A stretch of DNA of 64,000 nt from Actinomadura rayongensis (GCF_009831215.1 NZ_WUTW01000004.1:62001-126000), one strand, 5' to 3'. Positions 24,406 through 32,706 are shown, counted from the stretch's first letter. Numbers and translations: made by a program. Notes: generated from the letters alone by a model not told the origin.

Positions 24406-24570
24406 ATGAGTGAGCGTGCCGCTCCCTTCTTCTGCCCTTACTGCGGCGACGAGAACCTCGTCCCGCTGGAGGCGGAGGGGACGTGGTCGTGCCGAGACTG
24501 TGTCCGTTCCTTCCGCCTCTCGTTCCTCGGTGTTGGAGCGCCCCAGCCTGTGAAGGAGGATCCCCGGTGA
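24406..24570 (+). CDS. Small zinc-ribbon protein of the sulfur operon
   Basis: The 54-residue protein has two CxxC pairs, FFCPYCGDEN and WSCRDCVRSF, spaced like a zinc ribbon, then a short tail. It begins at the ATG at 24406 after GGGAG. Its stop overlaps the CysH GTG by 4 bp, so the two are translationally coupled. Equivalent small proteins sit between sulfite reductase and cysH in other actinomycetes. A role in assembly or electron transfer is possible but unknown. Confidence 0.8.
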   Translation: MSERAAPFFCPYCGDENLVPLEAEGTWSCRDCVRSFRLSFLGVGAPQPVKEDPR

Positions 24571-25277
24571 CCGTGCTGGAGATCGACAGACCCACCCTCG
24601 ACCTGGAGGACATCGTCGAGTCCGCGGCGAGCGCCCTGGAGGGCGCCCCCGCACTCGAGGTGATCCGCTGGGCGTCCGCGACGTTCGGCGACCGCATCTG
24701 CCTGACGTCCTCGATGTCGGACGCCGCGCTCATCCACCTCGTGTCGAAGGTCAAGCCGGGCATCGACGTCCTGTTCGTGGACACCGGCTACCACTTCGCC
24801 GAGACGATCGGTACGCGCGACGCCGTCGAGGCCGTGTACCCCGTGAACGTCATCAACGTGACCCCGTCGCGGACCGTCGCCGAGCAGGAGGCCGCGCTCG
24901 GTCCGCGCCTGTACGGCCGCAACCCGGACCTGTGCTGCCACCTGCGCAAGGTCGAGCCGCTCGGCCGCGCGCTGGAGGGCTACATGGCGTGGTTCAGCGG
25001 CATCCGCCGGGACGAGACCGCCAGCCGCCGCGACCGCCGCGTGGTCGAGTGGGACCGCAAGCGCGGCATGGTGAAGGTCAACCCGATCCTCGGCTGGACG
25101 CAGGAGGACATGGACAACTACATGTCCGACAACGGCGTCCTCGTGAACCCGCTGCACTACGACGGCTACCCGTCGATCGGCTGCGAGCCCTGCACGAGCC
25201 GCGTCGAGCCCGGTGACGACCCGCGCAGCGGCCGGTGGGCCGGGATGGGCAAGACCGAGTGCGGCATCCATCTCTGA
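24567..25277 (+). CDS. cysH: Phosphoadenylyl/adenylyl-sulfate reductase (APS-type, 4Fe-4S)
   Basis: The 236-residue protein reduces activated sulfate to sulfite. It has the cluster signature of APS reductases, Cys123-Cys124 (DLCCHLRK) with Cys206-x-x-Cys209 (GCEPCTSR), and the catalytic cysteine in the C-terminal ECGIHL (Cys232). The PP-loop-like region LTSSMSDAAL and VDTGYHFAET bind the nucleotide. The paired cysteines suggest APS rather than PAPS as substrate. The GTG start overlaps the zinc-ribbon gene. Confidence 0.93.
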   Translation: MTVLEIDRPTLDLEDIVESAASALEGAPALEVIRWASATFGDRICLTSSMSDAALIHLVSKVKPGIDVLFVDTGYHFAETIGTRDAVEAVYPVNVINVTPSRTVAEQEAALGPRLYGRNPDLCCHLRKVEPLGRALEGYMAWFSGIRRDETASRRDRRVVEWDRKRGMVKVNPILGWTQEDMDNYMSDNGVLVNPLHYDGYPSIGCEPCTSRVEPGDDPRSGRWAGMGKTECGIHL

Positions 25278-25288
25278 CCGTCCCACCG

Positions 25289-25987
25289 ATGGTGGCGGTG
25301 GCGCACGGGAGCCGTGACCCCCGCGCCGCCGCCACGGTGGCGGACCTGCTGGACGAGGTGCGCGCGCTGCGTCCGGACGTGCCCGTCCACGGGTCGTTCC
25401 TGGACCACGCGGCGCCCGCGCCCGGCCGGGTGCTGGCGGGGCTGGCGGACGGCGGGGCGCGGGCGGCGGTGGTCGTGCCGCTGCTGCTGACGTCCGCCTA
25501 CCACAGCAAGATCGACATTCCGGGCGTGCTGGCGCGGGCGCCGCACCGGCTGCGGACGCGCCAGGCCGCGACGCTCGGCCCCGATCCGCTGGTCCTCGCG
25601 GCGCTGGAGCGGCGGCTGGCCGAGGTGGGCGCGGACGATCCGGACATCCCGGTCGTGCTGGCCGTGGCGGGGTCGCGGGATCCGGCGGCGAACGCGTCCG
25701 TCCGCGCGCTGGCCGCGCGCTGGCGCGGGCGCACGGCGGTGGCGGCGTTCGCGTCCGGGACCGGGCTCCGGCCGGACGCGGCGGTGGCGGCGCTGCGGGC
25801 GTCCGGGGCGCGGCGCGTGGCGGTGGCGTCGTGCTTCCTCGCGCCCGGGTTCTTCGCCGACCGGGTGCGGCGGGAGGCGGGCGCGGACGTGGTGTCGCCC
25901 GTCCTCGGCGCGGCCCCGGAGATCGCGGAGCTGGTCGTCGCCCGGTACGCGGCGGCCCTGGCGGAGACGTCGGCCCGGGCCGTGTGA
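25289..25987 (+). CDS. Sirohydrochlorin cobalto/ferrochelatase (CbiX/SirB type)
   Basis: The 232-residue protein has two CbiX-like halves. The first begins with VAVAHGSRDPRAAATV and holds PLLLTSAYHSKIDIP with the metal-site histidine. The second carries AVAGSRDPAAN and CFLAPGFFADRV. It would insert iron into sirohydrochlorin to make siroheme for the sulfite reductase two genes upstream. The ATG at 25289 lies 11 bp after the CysH stop; a GTG at 25292 is equally possible. The genes for sulfate adenylylation and sulfate uptake are not in this cluster. Confidence 0.88.
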   Translation: MVAVAHGSRDPRAAATVADLLDEVRALRPDVPVHGSFLDHAAPAPGRVLAGLADGGARAAVVVPLLLTSAYHSKIDIPGVLARAPHRLRTRQAATLGPDPLVLAALERRLAEVGADDPDIPVVLAVAGSRDPAANASVRALAARWRGRTAVAAFASGTGLRPDAAVAALRASGARRVAVASCFLAPGFFADRVRREAGADVVSPVLGAAPEIAELVVARYAAALAETSARAV

Positions 25988-26018
25988 CGGACGCGCCGGA
26001 GCGGGTAGGCGCCCGCCC

Positions 26019-26264
26019 ATGAGCGAACGCGACGACCCCGGGCACGCGCCCCGGGAGACCGACGACGAGTGCTACGCCCCCGTCACCCGGGGGTCGGACT
26101 GGCGGGGCCGGACGGTGCCCGGCGCGGGAACGCCCGGCACCAGCGGGACCGGCGTGCCCGGCGTGGCGACCGAGTGGGCGGACGCGCGCGACGACTGGCG
26201 GGCCTCGCTGCGGCCCGACGAGGAGGGCGTGGAGCGCGCCGAGCGGGAGGACGACTCGCGCTGA
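26019..26264 (+). CDS. Small acidic protein of unknown function
   Basis: The 81-residue frame starts MSERDDPGHAPRETDDEC and is hydrophilic. It has a Gly/Thr/Pro-rich centre and a Trp-containing, Arg/Glu-rich C-terminus (WADARDDWRASLRPDEEG). No domain is recognised. It follows the chelatase gene by 31 bp on the same strand, so it may be the last gene of the sulfur operon. Codon bias is consistent with coding. It may also be fortuitous. Confidence 0.4.
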   Translation: MSERDDPGHAPRETDDECYAPVTRGSDWRGRTVPGAGTPGTSGTGVPGVATEWADARDDWRASLRPDEEGVERAEREDDSR

Positions 26265-26271
26265 GCCGGTA

Positions 26272-26301
26272 TTGACGGGCCGTCCAATGCGCGGCTAGCG
26301 T
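26272..26301 (+). promoter_or_regulatory. Predicted sigma-70-type promoter for the small membrane protein gene
   Basis: TTGACG and TAGCGT are separated by 18 bp and lie about 30 bp upstream of the ATG at 26331. The GAAAGGA ribosome site follows. Confidence 0.55.
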
Positions 26302-26330
26302 CGGTCCGCCCTCCCGAAAGGAACCACGTC

Positions 26331-26585
26331 ATGGCCCTTCTGCGCACCGCCGGACTCGTCCTGGCCGCCACCGGCGCCGCCCACTTCGCCGCGCCGGGGG
26401 CCTTCGCGCCCGTCACCCGGATCGCCTTCCCGGAGAACACGCGGGCCTGGATCCAGCGCAACGGCGCGACCGAGATCGCGCTCGGCCTCGCGCTGACCGC
26501 CCGGCGGACGCGCCGCGCCGGCCTCGCCGGGACGGCCCTGTACGCCGCCTGGCTCGGCGCCCGGACGGCCCGCAACGCCCGCTGA
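26331..26585 (+). CDS. Small DoxX-like membrane protein
   Basis: The 84-residue protein has an N-terminal hydrophobic helix (LLRTAGLVLAATGAAHF), then PENTRAWIQRNGATEIALGLAL, an arrangement seen in short DoxX/DUF4267-like proteins. A third hydrophobic stretch lies near the C-terminus. AAAGGA precedes the ATG by 9 nt and a promoter-like element is visible. Function is unknown. A perfect bidirectional terminator separates it from the convergent esterase gene. Confidence 0.7.
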   Translation: MALLRTAGLVLAATGAAHFAAPGAFAPVTRIAFPENTRAWIQRNGATEIALGLALTARRTRRAGLAGTALYAAWLGARTARNAR

Positions 26586-26592
26586 CCGCGCG

Positions 26593-26622
26593 ACGGCGGT
26601 GCCGCCCGGGCGGCACCGCCGT
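26593..26622. terminator. Bidirectional terminator, 30-bp perfect palindrome
   Basis: ACGGCGGTGCCGCCC is followed directly by its exact complement. It lies between two convergent genes (stops at 26585 and 26635) and should terminate both. Confidence 0.75.
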
Positions 26623-26634
26623 CGGCGGGGATCA

Positions 26635-27522
26635 TCAGTGCAGCGGGCAGGTCTCCTCGGACTGGGAGATCTCGTTGTTCGTCGCCGGCTTCGGGCAGAG
26701 GAACTGGTCGTAGCGGGTGTCGTCGTCGACGAACCGCTTGAGCCACGACACCGCGTACTTGGCGATGTTCTTGTTGTAGCCCGTGAACGTGAAGTGGTTG
26801 GCGTTCTTCAGCTCGATGAACGCCTTGTTCGTGCTCTCGGGGATGCCGGCGTAGAACGGCTTGGCGAACGAGCCGGTCGGCGCCAGCCAGTCGTTGTCGT
26901 CCGCGAGGATCAGGCTGGGCACGGTGATCTTGCTCTGGTCCAGGCCGACGTGCCAGGGCGCGAGCGCGACGTCCGCCTTCAGCGACGGCCGGTTGTACGT
27001 CGACTCCAGCGCGCCGCCGCCGCCCATCGACCAGCCGACGACCCCGAGGCGGCTGGTGTCGATGCGGTCCACGACCTTGCTCTTGGTCGTCAGGTAGTCC
27101 AGCGCGGCGAGCAACTGGTTGCCGCGGGCGGTCGGCGAATCGATGAAGCCCTTGCTGTCGAGCGTCATCACGACGAACCCCTGGGACGCCAGCGTCGGCC
27201 CGTACCAGCGGATCCAGTCCTGCGGCGACAGGAAGCCCGGCATCACGGCGATCGCGCCGAACGTGCCCTGGCTGGTGTCGGTCGGGTAGTAGATCGTCCC
27301 GTCGTTGAAGCCTTCGCCGCTGTTGGCGGGAACGTTGACCTGCGCGGTCGCGAACGGACCCTTCTGCGCGCTCACGCTCGCCTCGGTGGGCGCGGGGCCG
27401 CGCTGGAACGGGTTGGTGTCGGCGTGCGCGGGGGCGCCGACGGCGGTGACGGACGTCAGCGCGGCGAACGCGGCGACCGCCGTCAGGGCGGTCTTGGGGC
27501 GCGCGTGGCTCCAGAGGGGCAT
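26635..27522 (-). CDS. Secreted cutinase / polyester (PET) hydrolase-like esterase
   Basis: The 295-residue protein has a signal peptide ending AHA at 32-34. Its mature part is colinear with actinomycete cutinases: NPFQRGPAPT, GTIYYPTDT, the nucleophile elbow GWSMGGGGAL (Ser165), ADDNDWLAP (Asp211), NANHFTF (His243) and FVDDDTRYDQFLCP. Cys276 and Cys292 would form the C-terminal disulfide. A Trp precedes the nucleophile (GWSMG), as in the Ideonella PETase, where most actinomycete cutinases have His. The oxyanion-hole segment is PGFLSP. The ATG at 27522 has GAGAGGA upstream. Polyester or cutin hydrolysis is the family activity; the true substrate is unknown. Confidence 0.9.
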   Translation of the reverse strand: MPLWSHARPKTALTAVAAFAALTSVTAVGAPAHADTNPFQRGPAPTEASVSAQKGPFATAQVNVPANSGEGFNDGTIYYPTDTSQGTFGAIAVMPGFLSPQDWIRWYGPTLASQGFVVMTLDSKGFIDSPTARGNQLLAALDYLTTKSKVVDRIDTSRLGVVGWSMGGGGALESTYNRPSLKADVALAPWHVGLDQSKITVPSLILADDNDWLAPTGSFAKPFYAGIPESTNKAFIELKNANHFTFTGYNKNIAKYAVSWLKRFVDDDTRYDQFLCPKPATNNEISQSEETCPLH

Positions 27523-27658
27523 GGGGGCGGTTCCTCTCATAAGTACTTACTTGTACTCGTGGGAGGCCATCATGACCGCATGAGTGGTATGCCGGATACG
27601 ACGCGGTGTACGTATCGGCGACCGTAATTTGGCAGCGGAGAGCGATACAGGCGCGGGC

Positions 27659-28300
27659 TCAGTCGGCGGCGCGGGGCTCGGTCACCGGACGGCGCCGCGC
27701 GTCCTGCCGGTCCCCCGCGACGATCCGCACGTCGCCGAGGATGGAGTTCGCGCGCACCCGCACCACCGGCAGGCGGCGGTCGGGCTCCTGGTCGCCGACG
27801 AGCACCCGCCGGTCCCCGAGGACGGCGCGGCCGGTCATCTCGACGCGCACGCCGTCCGGGACGATGATCCGCACGTCGCCGAGAACGGCCATCGCGCTGA
27901 CCGTCACCTCGCCGCTCGGCACCTGGGCGGCGCGCAGGTCGAGCACGACGTCGCCGAGGACGGCCAGGGCCTCGAGGTCCTGGTCGATGCGCCCGGCGGG
28001 CCGCGCGTCGCAGTCGCCCATGATCGCGGTGAAGCGCCGCACCACCTGGCGCGGCGCGGGCGCGGCGCCGGGCGCGCCGAGCGCGGGCAGGTCGCCGGTG
28101 ACGCGCTCCAGCTCGCCGCGCGTGCGCGCCGCGTACGCCGCCGCCGTGCGGTCGGTCAGCTCCTGGAAGGTCAGCCGTCCCTCGACCGACGCGACGCGCA
28201 GCCGCTCCACGACGGCCGCGCGCTCGGCGCCGGACGCGCGGACCGGCGCCGTGCGGTCGGACGAGGGGACCGGTCCGTGCTGCGGGGTGGGCGCGCTCAT
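27659..28300 (-). CDS. DUF1707 domain protein with a LiaF-like C-terminal half
   Basis: The 213-residue protein has a DUF1707/SHOCT-like segment at about residues 20-75 (RASGAERAAVVERLRVASVEGRLTFQEL broken here as ERAAVVERLRVASVEGRL and TFQELTDRTAAAYAA). The C-terminal half is a repeated beta structure with LGDVVLDLR, LGDVRIIVP and LGDVRIVAG. Such proteins are common in actinomycetes and related to cell-envelope stress sensors. No membrane helix is present. It starts at the ATG at 28300 and is divergent from a TetR gene. Confidence 0.85.
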   Translation of the reverse strand: MSAPTPQHGPVPSSDRTAPVRASGAERAAVVERLRVASVEGRLTFQELTDRTAAAYAARTRGELERVTGDLPALGAPGAAPAPRQVVRRFTAIMGDCDARPAGRIDQDLEALAVLGDVVLDLRAAQVPSGEVTVSAMAVLGDVRIIVPDGVRVEMTGRAVLGDRRVLVGDQEPDRRLPVVRVRANSILGDVRIVAGDRQDARRRPVTEPRAAD

Positions 28301-28394
28301 GATTCCGAAGGTATGCCCCCGCGGGCGCCGGGCAATCCGCCGCGCGGACGAGATGGGGCCGCGCCCTAGGGAGGAGGGGGTTGCCCTGAAGGAA

Positions 28395-28408
28395 TGAACT
28401 GAGGTTCA
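28395..28408. promoter_or_regulatory. Inverted repeat TGAAC-tgag-GTTCA before the TetR gene
   Basis: A 5-bp inverted repeat with a 4-nt spacer lies 9 bp upstream of the TetR start at 28418. It is suitable as its autoregulatory operator. Confidence 0.5.
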
Positions 28409-28417
28409 ATCCTTGCC

Positions 28418-29017
28418 ATGCCCTATCGGAGGACGCCCGGCGTGCAGGCGCGGCTCAGCGCGTCCCGGGACCGCGTCGTCGCCGCCGCGCTCGACCTCGT
28501 CGCCGAGCACGGCTACCGGGGCTGCTCGGTCGGCGCGGTCGCCGAGCGCGCGGGGATGGCGACCGGCAGCGTCTACCGCCACTTCCCCGCCAAGGCCGAC
28601 CTCATGGCCGAGGTGTTCCGGACGGCCTCCCGACGCGAGGTCGACGCCGTGGCCCGCGCCGCCGAACTGGAGACCACCGCCGCCGCGCGCACCACCGCCG
28701 TGATCGAGACGTTCGCGGGCCGCGCGCTGCGCTCGCCCCGGCTGGCGTACGCGCTGCTCGCCGAGCCCGTCGACCCCGCCGTCGAGGCCGAGCGCCTGGT
28801 CTTCCGCCGCGCCTACGCCGCCGTCTTCACCCGCTTCGTCGCCGCCGCGATCGCCGCCGGCGAACTGCCCGACCAGGACGCGGCGCTCTCGGCGACCGCG
28901 CTCGTCGGGGCCATCGGGGAGGCGCTGGTCGCGCCGCTGGCGGCGGGCTCGATCGCGCCCGGGACCGTCCCGTCCCTCATCGCCTTCGCCCACCGATCGC
29001 TGGGAGTACGACCGTGA
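28418..29017 (+). CDS. TetR/AcrR-family regulator of the adjacent acyl-CoA dehydrogenase
   Basis: The 199-residue protein has a TetR DNA-binding domain at about residues 16-62 with VGAVAERAGMATGSVYRHFP. The ligand-binding half is Ala-rich. Its stop overlaps the acyl-CoA dehydrogenase start (GTGA), so the two are translationally coupled and probably co-regulated through the inverted repeat just upstream. The ligand is likely an acyl-CoA or related signal by analogy with neighbours of this type. Confidence 0.9.
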   Translation: MPYRRTPGVQARLSASRDRVVAAALDLVAEHGYRGCSVGAVAERAGMATGSVYRHFPAKADLMAEVFRTASRREVDAVARAAELETTAAARTTAVIETFAGRALRSPRLAYALLAEPVDPAVEAERLVFRRAYAAVFTRFVAAAIAAGELPDQDAALSATALVGAIGEALVAPLAAGSIAPGTVPSLIAFAHRSLGVRP

Positions 29018-30642
29018 CGACGCACACCGTGTTCAACCAGGTCCCGCCGCTCGTCGGCCACGACCTGGCCGACGACCCCGCCCTGCTGTCCGGCCTGGAA
29101 CGCGAGGGCGCCGCCTGGGCCGCTTCGGAGGTCCACGAGCTGGGCGTCCTGGCGGGCACCGAGCAGGCGCAGGAGTGGGGACGGCTGGCGAACGAGCACC
29201 CGCCCGTCCTGCGCACGCACGACCGCTACGGCCACCGCATCGACACGGTCGAGTTCCACCCGGCGTGGCACGAACTGATGAACGTGGCGGTCACCCGCGG
29301 CCTGCACGGCGCGCCGTGGGCGGACGACCGTCCGGGCGCGCACGTCGCCCGGGCCGCGAAGTTCTTCGCCTGGCGCGTCGACGCGGGCCACGGCTGCCCG
29401 GTCTCGATGACCTACGCGGCCGTCCCCGCCCTCCGCCAGGCCCCCGACCTGGCCGCGCTCTACGAGCCGCTGCTGACCGAACCCGTCTACGACTTCGGTC
29501 TGCGCGCTCCGCTCGGCAAGCGCGGTCTGCTGGCCGGGATGTCGATGACGGAAAAGCAGGGCGGCTCAGACGTCCGGGCGAACACGACGACCGCGACCCC
29601 GTCCGCTGACGGCACCTATCACCTGGTGGGCCACAAGTGGTTCACCAGCGCCCCGATGTGCGACGTGTTCCTGACGCTGGCGCAGGCACCGGGCGGCCTG
29701 ACGTGCTTCCTGGTCCCGCGCGTCCTCCCCGACGGCACCCAGAACCCCCTGCGGCTCATGCGCCTGAAAGACAAACTGGGCAACCGCTCGAACGCCTCGT
29801 CAGAAATCGAATACGAGAACGCGGTCGCATGGCGCGTGGGCGAAGAAGGCCGCGGCGTCCGGACCATCATCGAAATGGTCAACATGACCCGCCTGGACTG
29901 CGTGATCGGCGCGGCGGCGGGAATGCGCCAGGGCCTCATCACCGCCGCCCACCACGCCGCCCACCGCAAGGCGTTCGGCTCCTACCTCATCGACCAGCCG
30001 CTGATGCGGAACGTCTTGGCGGACCTGGCGATCGAGTCCGAAGCGGCGACCACCCTCATGACACGCCTGGCCGGCGCCGCGGACCGCGCCGTCCGCGGCG
30101 ACGCCCGCGAAGACGCCTTCAAACGCCTGGCCTTGGCCGTAGGGAAATACTGGGTCTGCAAGCGCTGGCCGTCCCACACCGCAGAAGCCCTGGAATGCCT
30201 GGGCGGCAACGGCTACGTAGAAGACTCCGGCATGCCCCGCCTCTTCCGCGAAAGCCCCCTGAACGGCATCTGGGAAGGCTCAGGAAACGTGGCAGCCCTG
30301 GACGCGCTACGAGCGGTCATGAAGCAGCCCGAATCTCTGGAAATCTTCTTCGACGAACTGGACAAGGCCACCGGAGCCAACCCCCACCTGGACACCGCGA
30401 TCCAAAAGGCCAAAGCCAGCTTCGCCGACACCGCCACCGTGGAAATCCGCGCCCGCCGCGTGGTCGAGCACCTGGCCCTGACCCTCCAGGCGTCCCTCCT
30501 CGTCCGCCACGGCCACCCCGCCGTCGCCGAAGCCTTCTGCGTCACCCGCCTGGGCGACGACTGGGGCAATGCCTACGGCACCCTGCCCCCGGGCCTCGAC
30601 CTCTCCCCCATCCTCGAACGCTCCGTCCCGAAGATCCCCTGA
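29014..30642 (+). CDS. Acyl-CoA dehydrogenase family protein, AidB-like
   Basis: The 542-residue protein is longer than ordinary acyl-CoA dehydrogenases and matches the AidB subfamily. Features are an N-terminal extension, MSMTEKQGGSDVRANTT in the FAD/substrate core, RLKDKLGNRSNASSEIEYEN, the GGNGYVEDSG loop and WEGSGNVAALDALRA. E. coli AidB is a DNA-binding flavoprotein induced by alkylation stress. The catalytic role of actinomycete homologues is unclear. The second half (about 29,800-30,500) uses A-ending codons such as GAA and AAA more often than the first. Confidence 0.9.
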   Translation: MTTHTVFNQVPPLVGHDLADDPALLSGLEREGAAWAASEVHELGVLAGTEQAQEWGRLANEHPPVLRTHDRYGHRIDTVEFHPAWHELMNVAVTRGLHGAPWADDRPGAHVARAAKFFAWRVDAGHGCPVSMTYAAVPALRQAPDLAALYEPLLTEPVYDFGLRAPLGKRGLLAGMSMTEKQGGSDVRANTTTATPSADGTYHLVGHKWFTSAPMCDVFLTLAQAPGGLTCFLVPRVLPDGTQNPLRLMRLKDKLGNRSNASSEIEYENAVAWRVGEEGRGVRTIIEMVNMTRLDCVIGAAAGMRQGLITAAHHAAHRKAFGSYLIDQPLMRNVLADLAIESEAATTLMTRLAGAADRAVRGDAREDAFKRLALAVGKYWVCKRWPSHTAEALECLGGNGYVEDSGMPRLFRESPLNGIWEGSGNVAALDALRAVMKQPESLEIFFDELDKATGANPHLDTAIQKAKASFADTATVEIRARRVVEHLALTLQASLLVRHGHPAVAEAFCVTRLGDDWGNAYGTLPPGLDLSPILERSVPKIP

Positions 30643-30648
30643 CGACCG

Positions 30649-30689
30649 TGAAGGGTCGGCGGCCCCGGGAGCCGGCCGTCGACCCTTCA
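30649..30689. terminator. Hairpin between convergent genes
   Basis: TGAAGGGTCG and CGACCCTTCA form a 10-bp outer stem around a GC-rich inner region. It starts 7 bp after the dehydrogenase stop and ends 11 bp before the stop of the convergent secreted-protein gene. Confidence 0.7.
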
Positions 30690-30699
30690 GCCGGTCGGG

Positions 30700-32706
30700 T
30701 CAGGAGAAGGTGACGTCGTCGTACTTGGTGGAGGTCGCGGTTCCGGTCGTGTTGTCGTCGTGGTTGACGAGCGTCAGCCGATAGGCCCTGCCACCGGTGA
30801 TCGTGGCCGTGGCCTGCCGCCAGACGCCGTCATTGGTGCACGTCTTCGGCAGGACGGTGCTGGTGGTCGACGTCTTGAAGTCGTAGATCGTCGCCGTCGC
30901 CCAGTCGGTCGTCACCGTGCCCGTGCAGGCCGCCCGGTACCAGAAGGACACCGAGTGCGCGCCGTACGGGGCGATGAACGTCTGGACGATCTGGGAGTCG
31001 CCGTTGGTGGGCGTCGCGGCCCCGAGCTGGACGGACTGCGCGCCACCGTGCGGGCCGGTCGTGCTGAAGCCGGTGGTGCCGGTCGGGTTCCAGCCCGCGA
31101 GGGTGGCCGCCTCGAAGTCGCTGTTGGCGACCGAGCAGTTCGGCAGCGAGAACGTGCCGATCCTGGTGCGCCAGGAATTGCTGCCCGACACGAGGTACTC
31201 GTTGGCGTACCAGAAGGTGCATCGGTCGAACGGGTCGATGTTCATCGACGTGTAGTCGCCCCAGCGGTCCCGGTCGTCGTCCGTCGTCTGGGAGCCGCTT
31301 CCGGCCTGGATGGTGCCCTCGCCCTGCGTCATCTGACCGAGCGGGTCACCGGCCAGGCGGCCGGTGAAGCGGATCGACGGGTAGACCGTGCCGCTGCTCA
31401 CCGTGTAGCCGAGCCCCATGTTGCCGACCTTGTCCTGCGCGATCGATCCCTGGAAACGCCAGGCGGAGTCGGGCGACCAGGTGCCCTGCTGGTAGACCGA
31501 CGGCGTGCCCCCGGCGCCGATGCGCAGTTCGTACCAGCGGACGCCCGACGGCCCGCCTGCCGGGGTCACGGTGTGGTCGAACACCAGCGACTCGTGGTCG
31601 CCGAAGTTCCGGTAGGCCAGCCGGAACATCGCCCGGTCCGACAACGCTTCGAGCTGCTGTGGCGTGCCCGGCTGCGGGACGCAACCGAAACAGGTGTACG
31701 GCCAGGTCGCCACGGACAGGCTGGTCGGGCCGGTGAGTGTCGTGTTGCTCGGATTCGTCCAGTCGACGTGGAACGTGTAGTAGTTCAGCGTGTTCTGCGA
31801 GGAGCCCAGTCCGACGAGAGGGTTGGGCGCTCCGAGCGGCGGTGTGCCGCCGTCCACGTCGGCGGGCAGCAGGCTGTAACTGGTCGTCGCGAAGCACTGC
31901 TGGCCCGCGGCGGTGCCGTTGATCATCGCGGTCCGGTCCAGCGCGCAGACCTCGGCGTACGCGCTGCCTCCGTCCGGGAAGTAGTTCGACGTGAGGTAAT
32001 AGGCGTCGGGCCACACCCCGAACTTCGGGTAGTCCGGGAAAAGAGCCGCGGGGAAGGCGTAGCGGTTGTACTTTCCGGTCGCGTCGGAGCTGGTGCTGAC
32101 GGCCACGCAGACATAGAAGTCTCCACCGACCGCGTACTCGGCGACCACCCAGCGCCCGGCGGCGTTGTCGTACCGGATCACGCTGTCACCGGTGAAGCTG
32201 TTGGTGCATTCCCCGGCGTCGAAATCGTCCCAGAAGGCCGTGCTGTAGTTCGGCCCGAGCAGCGTGTTACCGGTCTTGTCGAAGACGGCGTAGCTGTTGT
32301 TGACAATTTCGGCGACCTGGCTCGTGCCGACCGCGAGATTGGGGTCGGGCGGAGTGTTGTACGCCGCGTTCGGCCCGGGCATTCCCGCGCCCAGGCCCTC
32401 GAAGCCCTGGAGCTGCGCGGCGGCGGTCGTGACCCTGCCCGTCTGGCGCACCGGGTCCGTGGTCGGCCCGGAGGGGTTCGGCTCCAGTTGGCCGTCCTCC
32501 TCGTCGCCTTCGGGCCGGACGCGCGGCTTCACGCCCTTCATCGCCCGCAACGGCTTGCGGGACGTGTCGTGCGCGATCTCTTTCACTATTCTCGGTTTGG
32601 GTTTCGCCACGATCTTCGCCTGGGTGACCGGTGCGGTGCCGAGCGAACTCAACACCAGTACGGCGGCCAGGGCCGCGACGCGTCGTGACCACGAAGTGAG
32701 CGGCAT
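30700..32706 (-). CDS. Large secreted protein with beta-rich core and C-terminal carbohydrate-binding-like domain
   Basis: The 668-residue protein has a signal peptide (about residues 1-30, AALAAVLVLSSLGTAPVTQA). A basic linker and a long Thr/Ser/Asn-rich region follow, with aromatic and Gly-Asp turns (PPDPNLAVGTSQVAEIVNNS, TYTCFGCVP-like cysteine pairs, DRDRWGDYTSMNIDP) that resemble a beta-propeller. The last 140 residues (NSDFEAATLAGWNPTG to KYDDVTF) look like a jelly-roll carbohydrate-binding module. No catalytic motif is recognised. Codon use shows slightly less GC than neighbours. Confidence 0.8.
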   Translation of the reverse strand: MPLTSWSRRVAALAAVLVLSSLGTAPVTQAKIVAKPKPRIVKEIAHDTSRKPLRAMKGVKPRVRPEGDEEDGQLEPNPSGPTTDPVRQTGRVTTAAAQLQGFEGLGAGMPGPNAAYNTPPDPNLAVGTSQVAEIVNNSYAVFDKTGNTLLGPNYSTAFWDDFDAGECTNSFTGDSVIRYDNAAGRWVVAEYAVGGDFYVCVAVSTSSDATGKYNRYAFPAALFPDYPKFGVWPDAYYLTSNYFPDGGSAYAEVCALDRTAMINGTAAGQQCFATTSYSLLPADVDGGTPPLGAPNPLVGLGSSQNTLNYYTFHVDWTNPSNTTLTGPTSLSVATWPYTCFGCVPQPGTPQQLEALSDRAMFRLAYRNFGDHESLVFDHTVTPAGGPSGVRWYELRIGAGGTPSVYQQGTWSPDSAWRFQGSIAQDKVGNMGLGYTVSSGTVYPSIRFTGRLAGDPLGQMTQGEGTIQAGSGSQTTDDDRDRWGDYTSMNIDPFDRCTFWYANEYLVSGSNSWRTRIGTFSLPNCSVANSDFEAATLAGWNPTGTTGFSTTGPHGGAQSVQLGAATPTNGDSQIVQTFIAPYGAHSVSFWYRAACTGTVTTDWATATIYDFKTSTTSTVLPKTCTNDGVWRQATATITGGRAYRLTLVNHDDNTTGTATSTKYDDVTFS

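Noticed and set aside
22614..24407. A 597-codon minus-strand frame opposite the sulfite reductase gene
   Set aside because: The plus strand has the cluster cysteines and full length of the reductase; the antisense frame has no recognisable domain.
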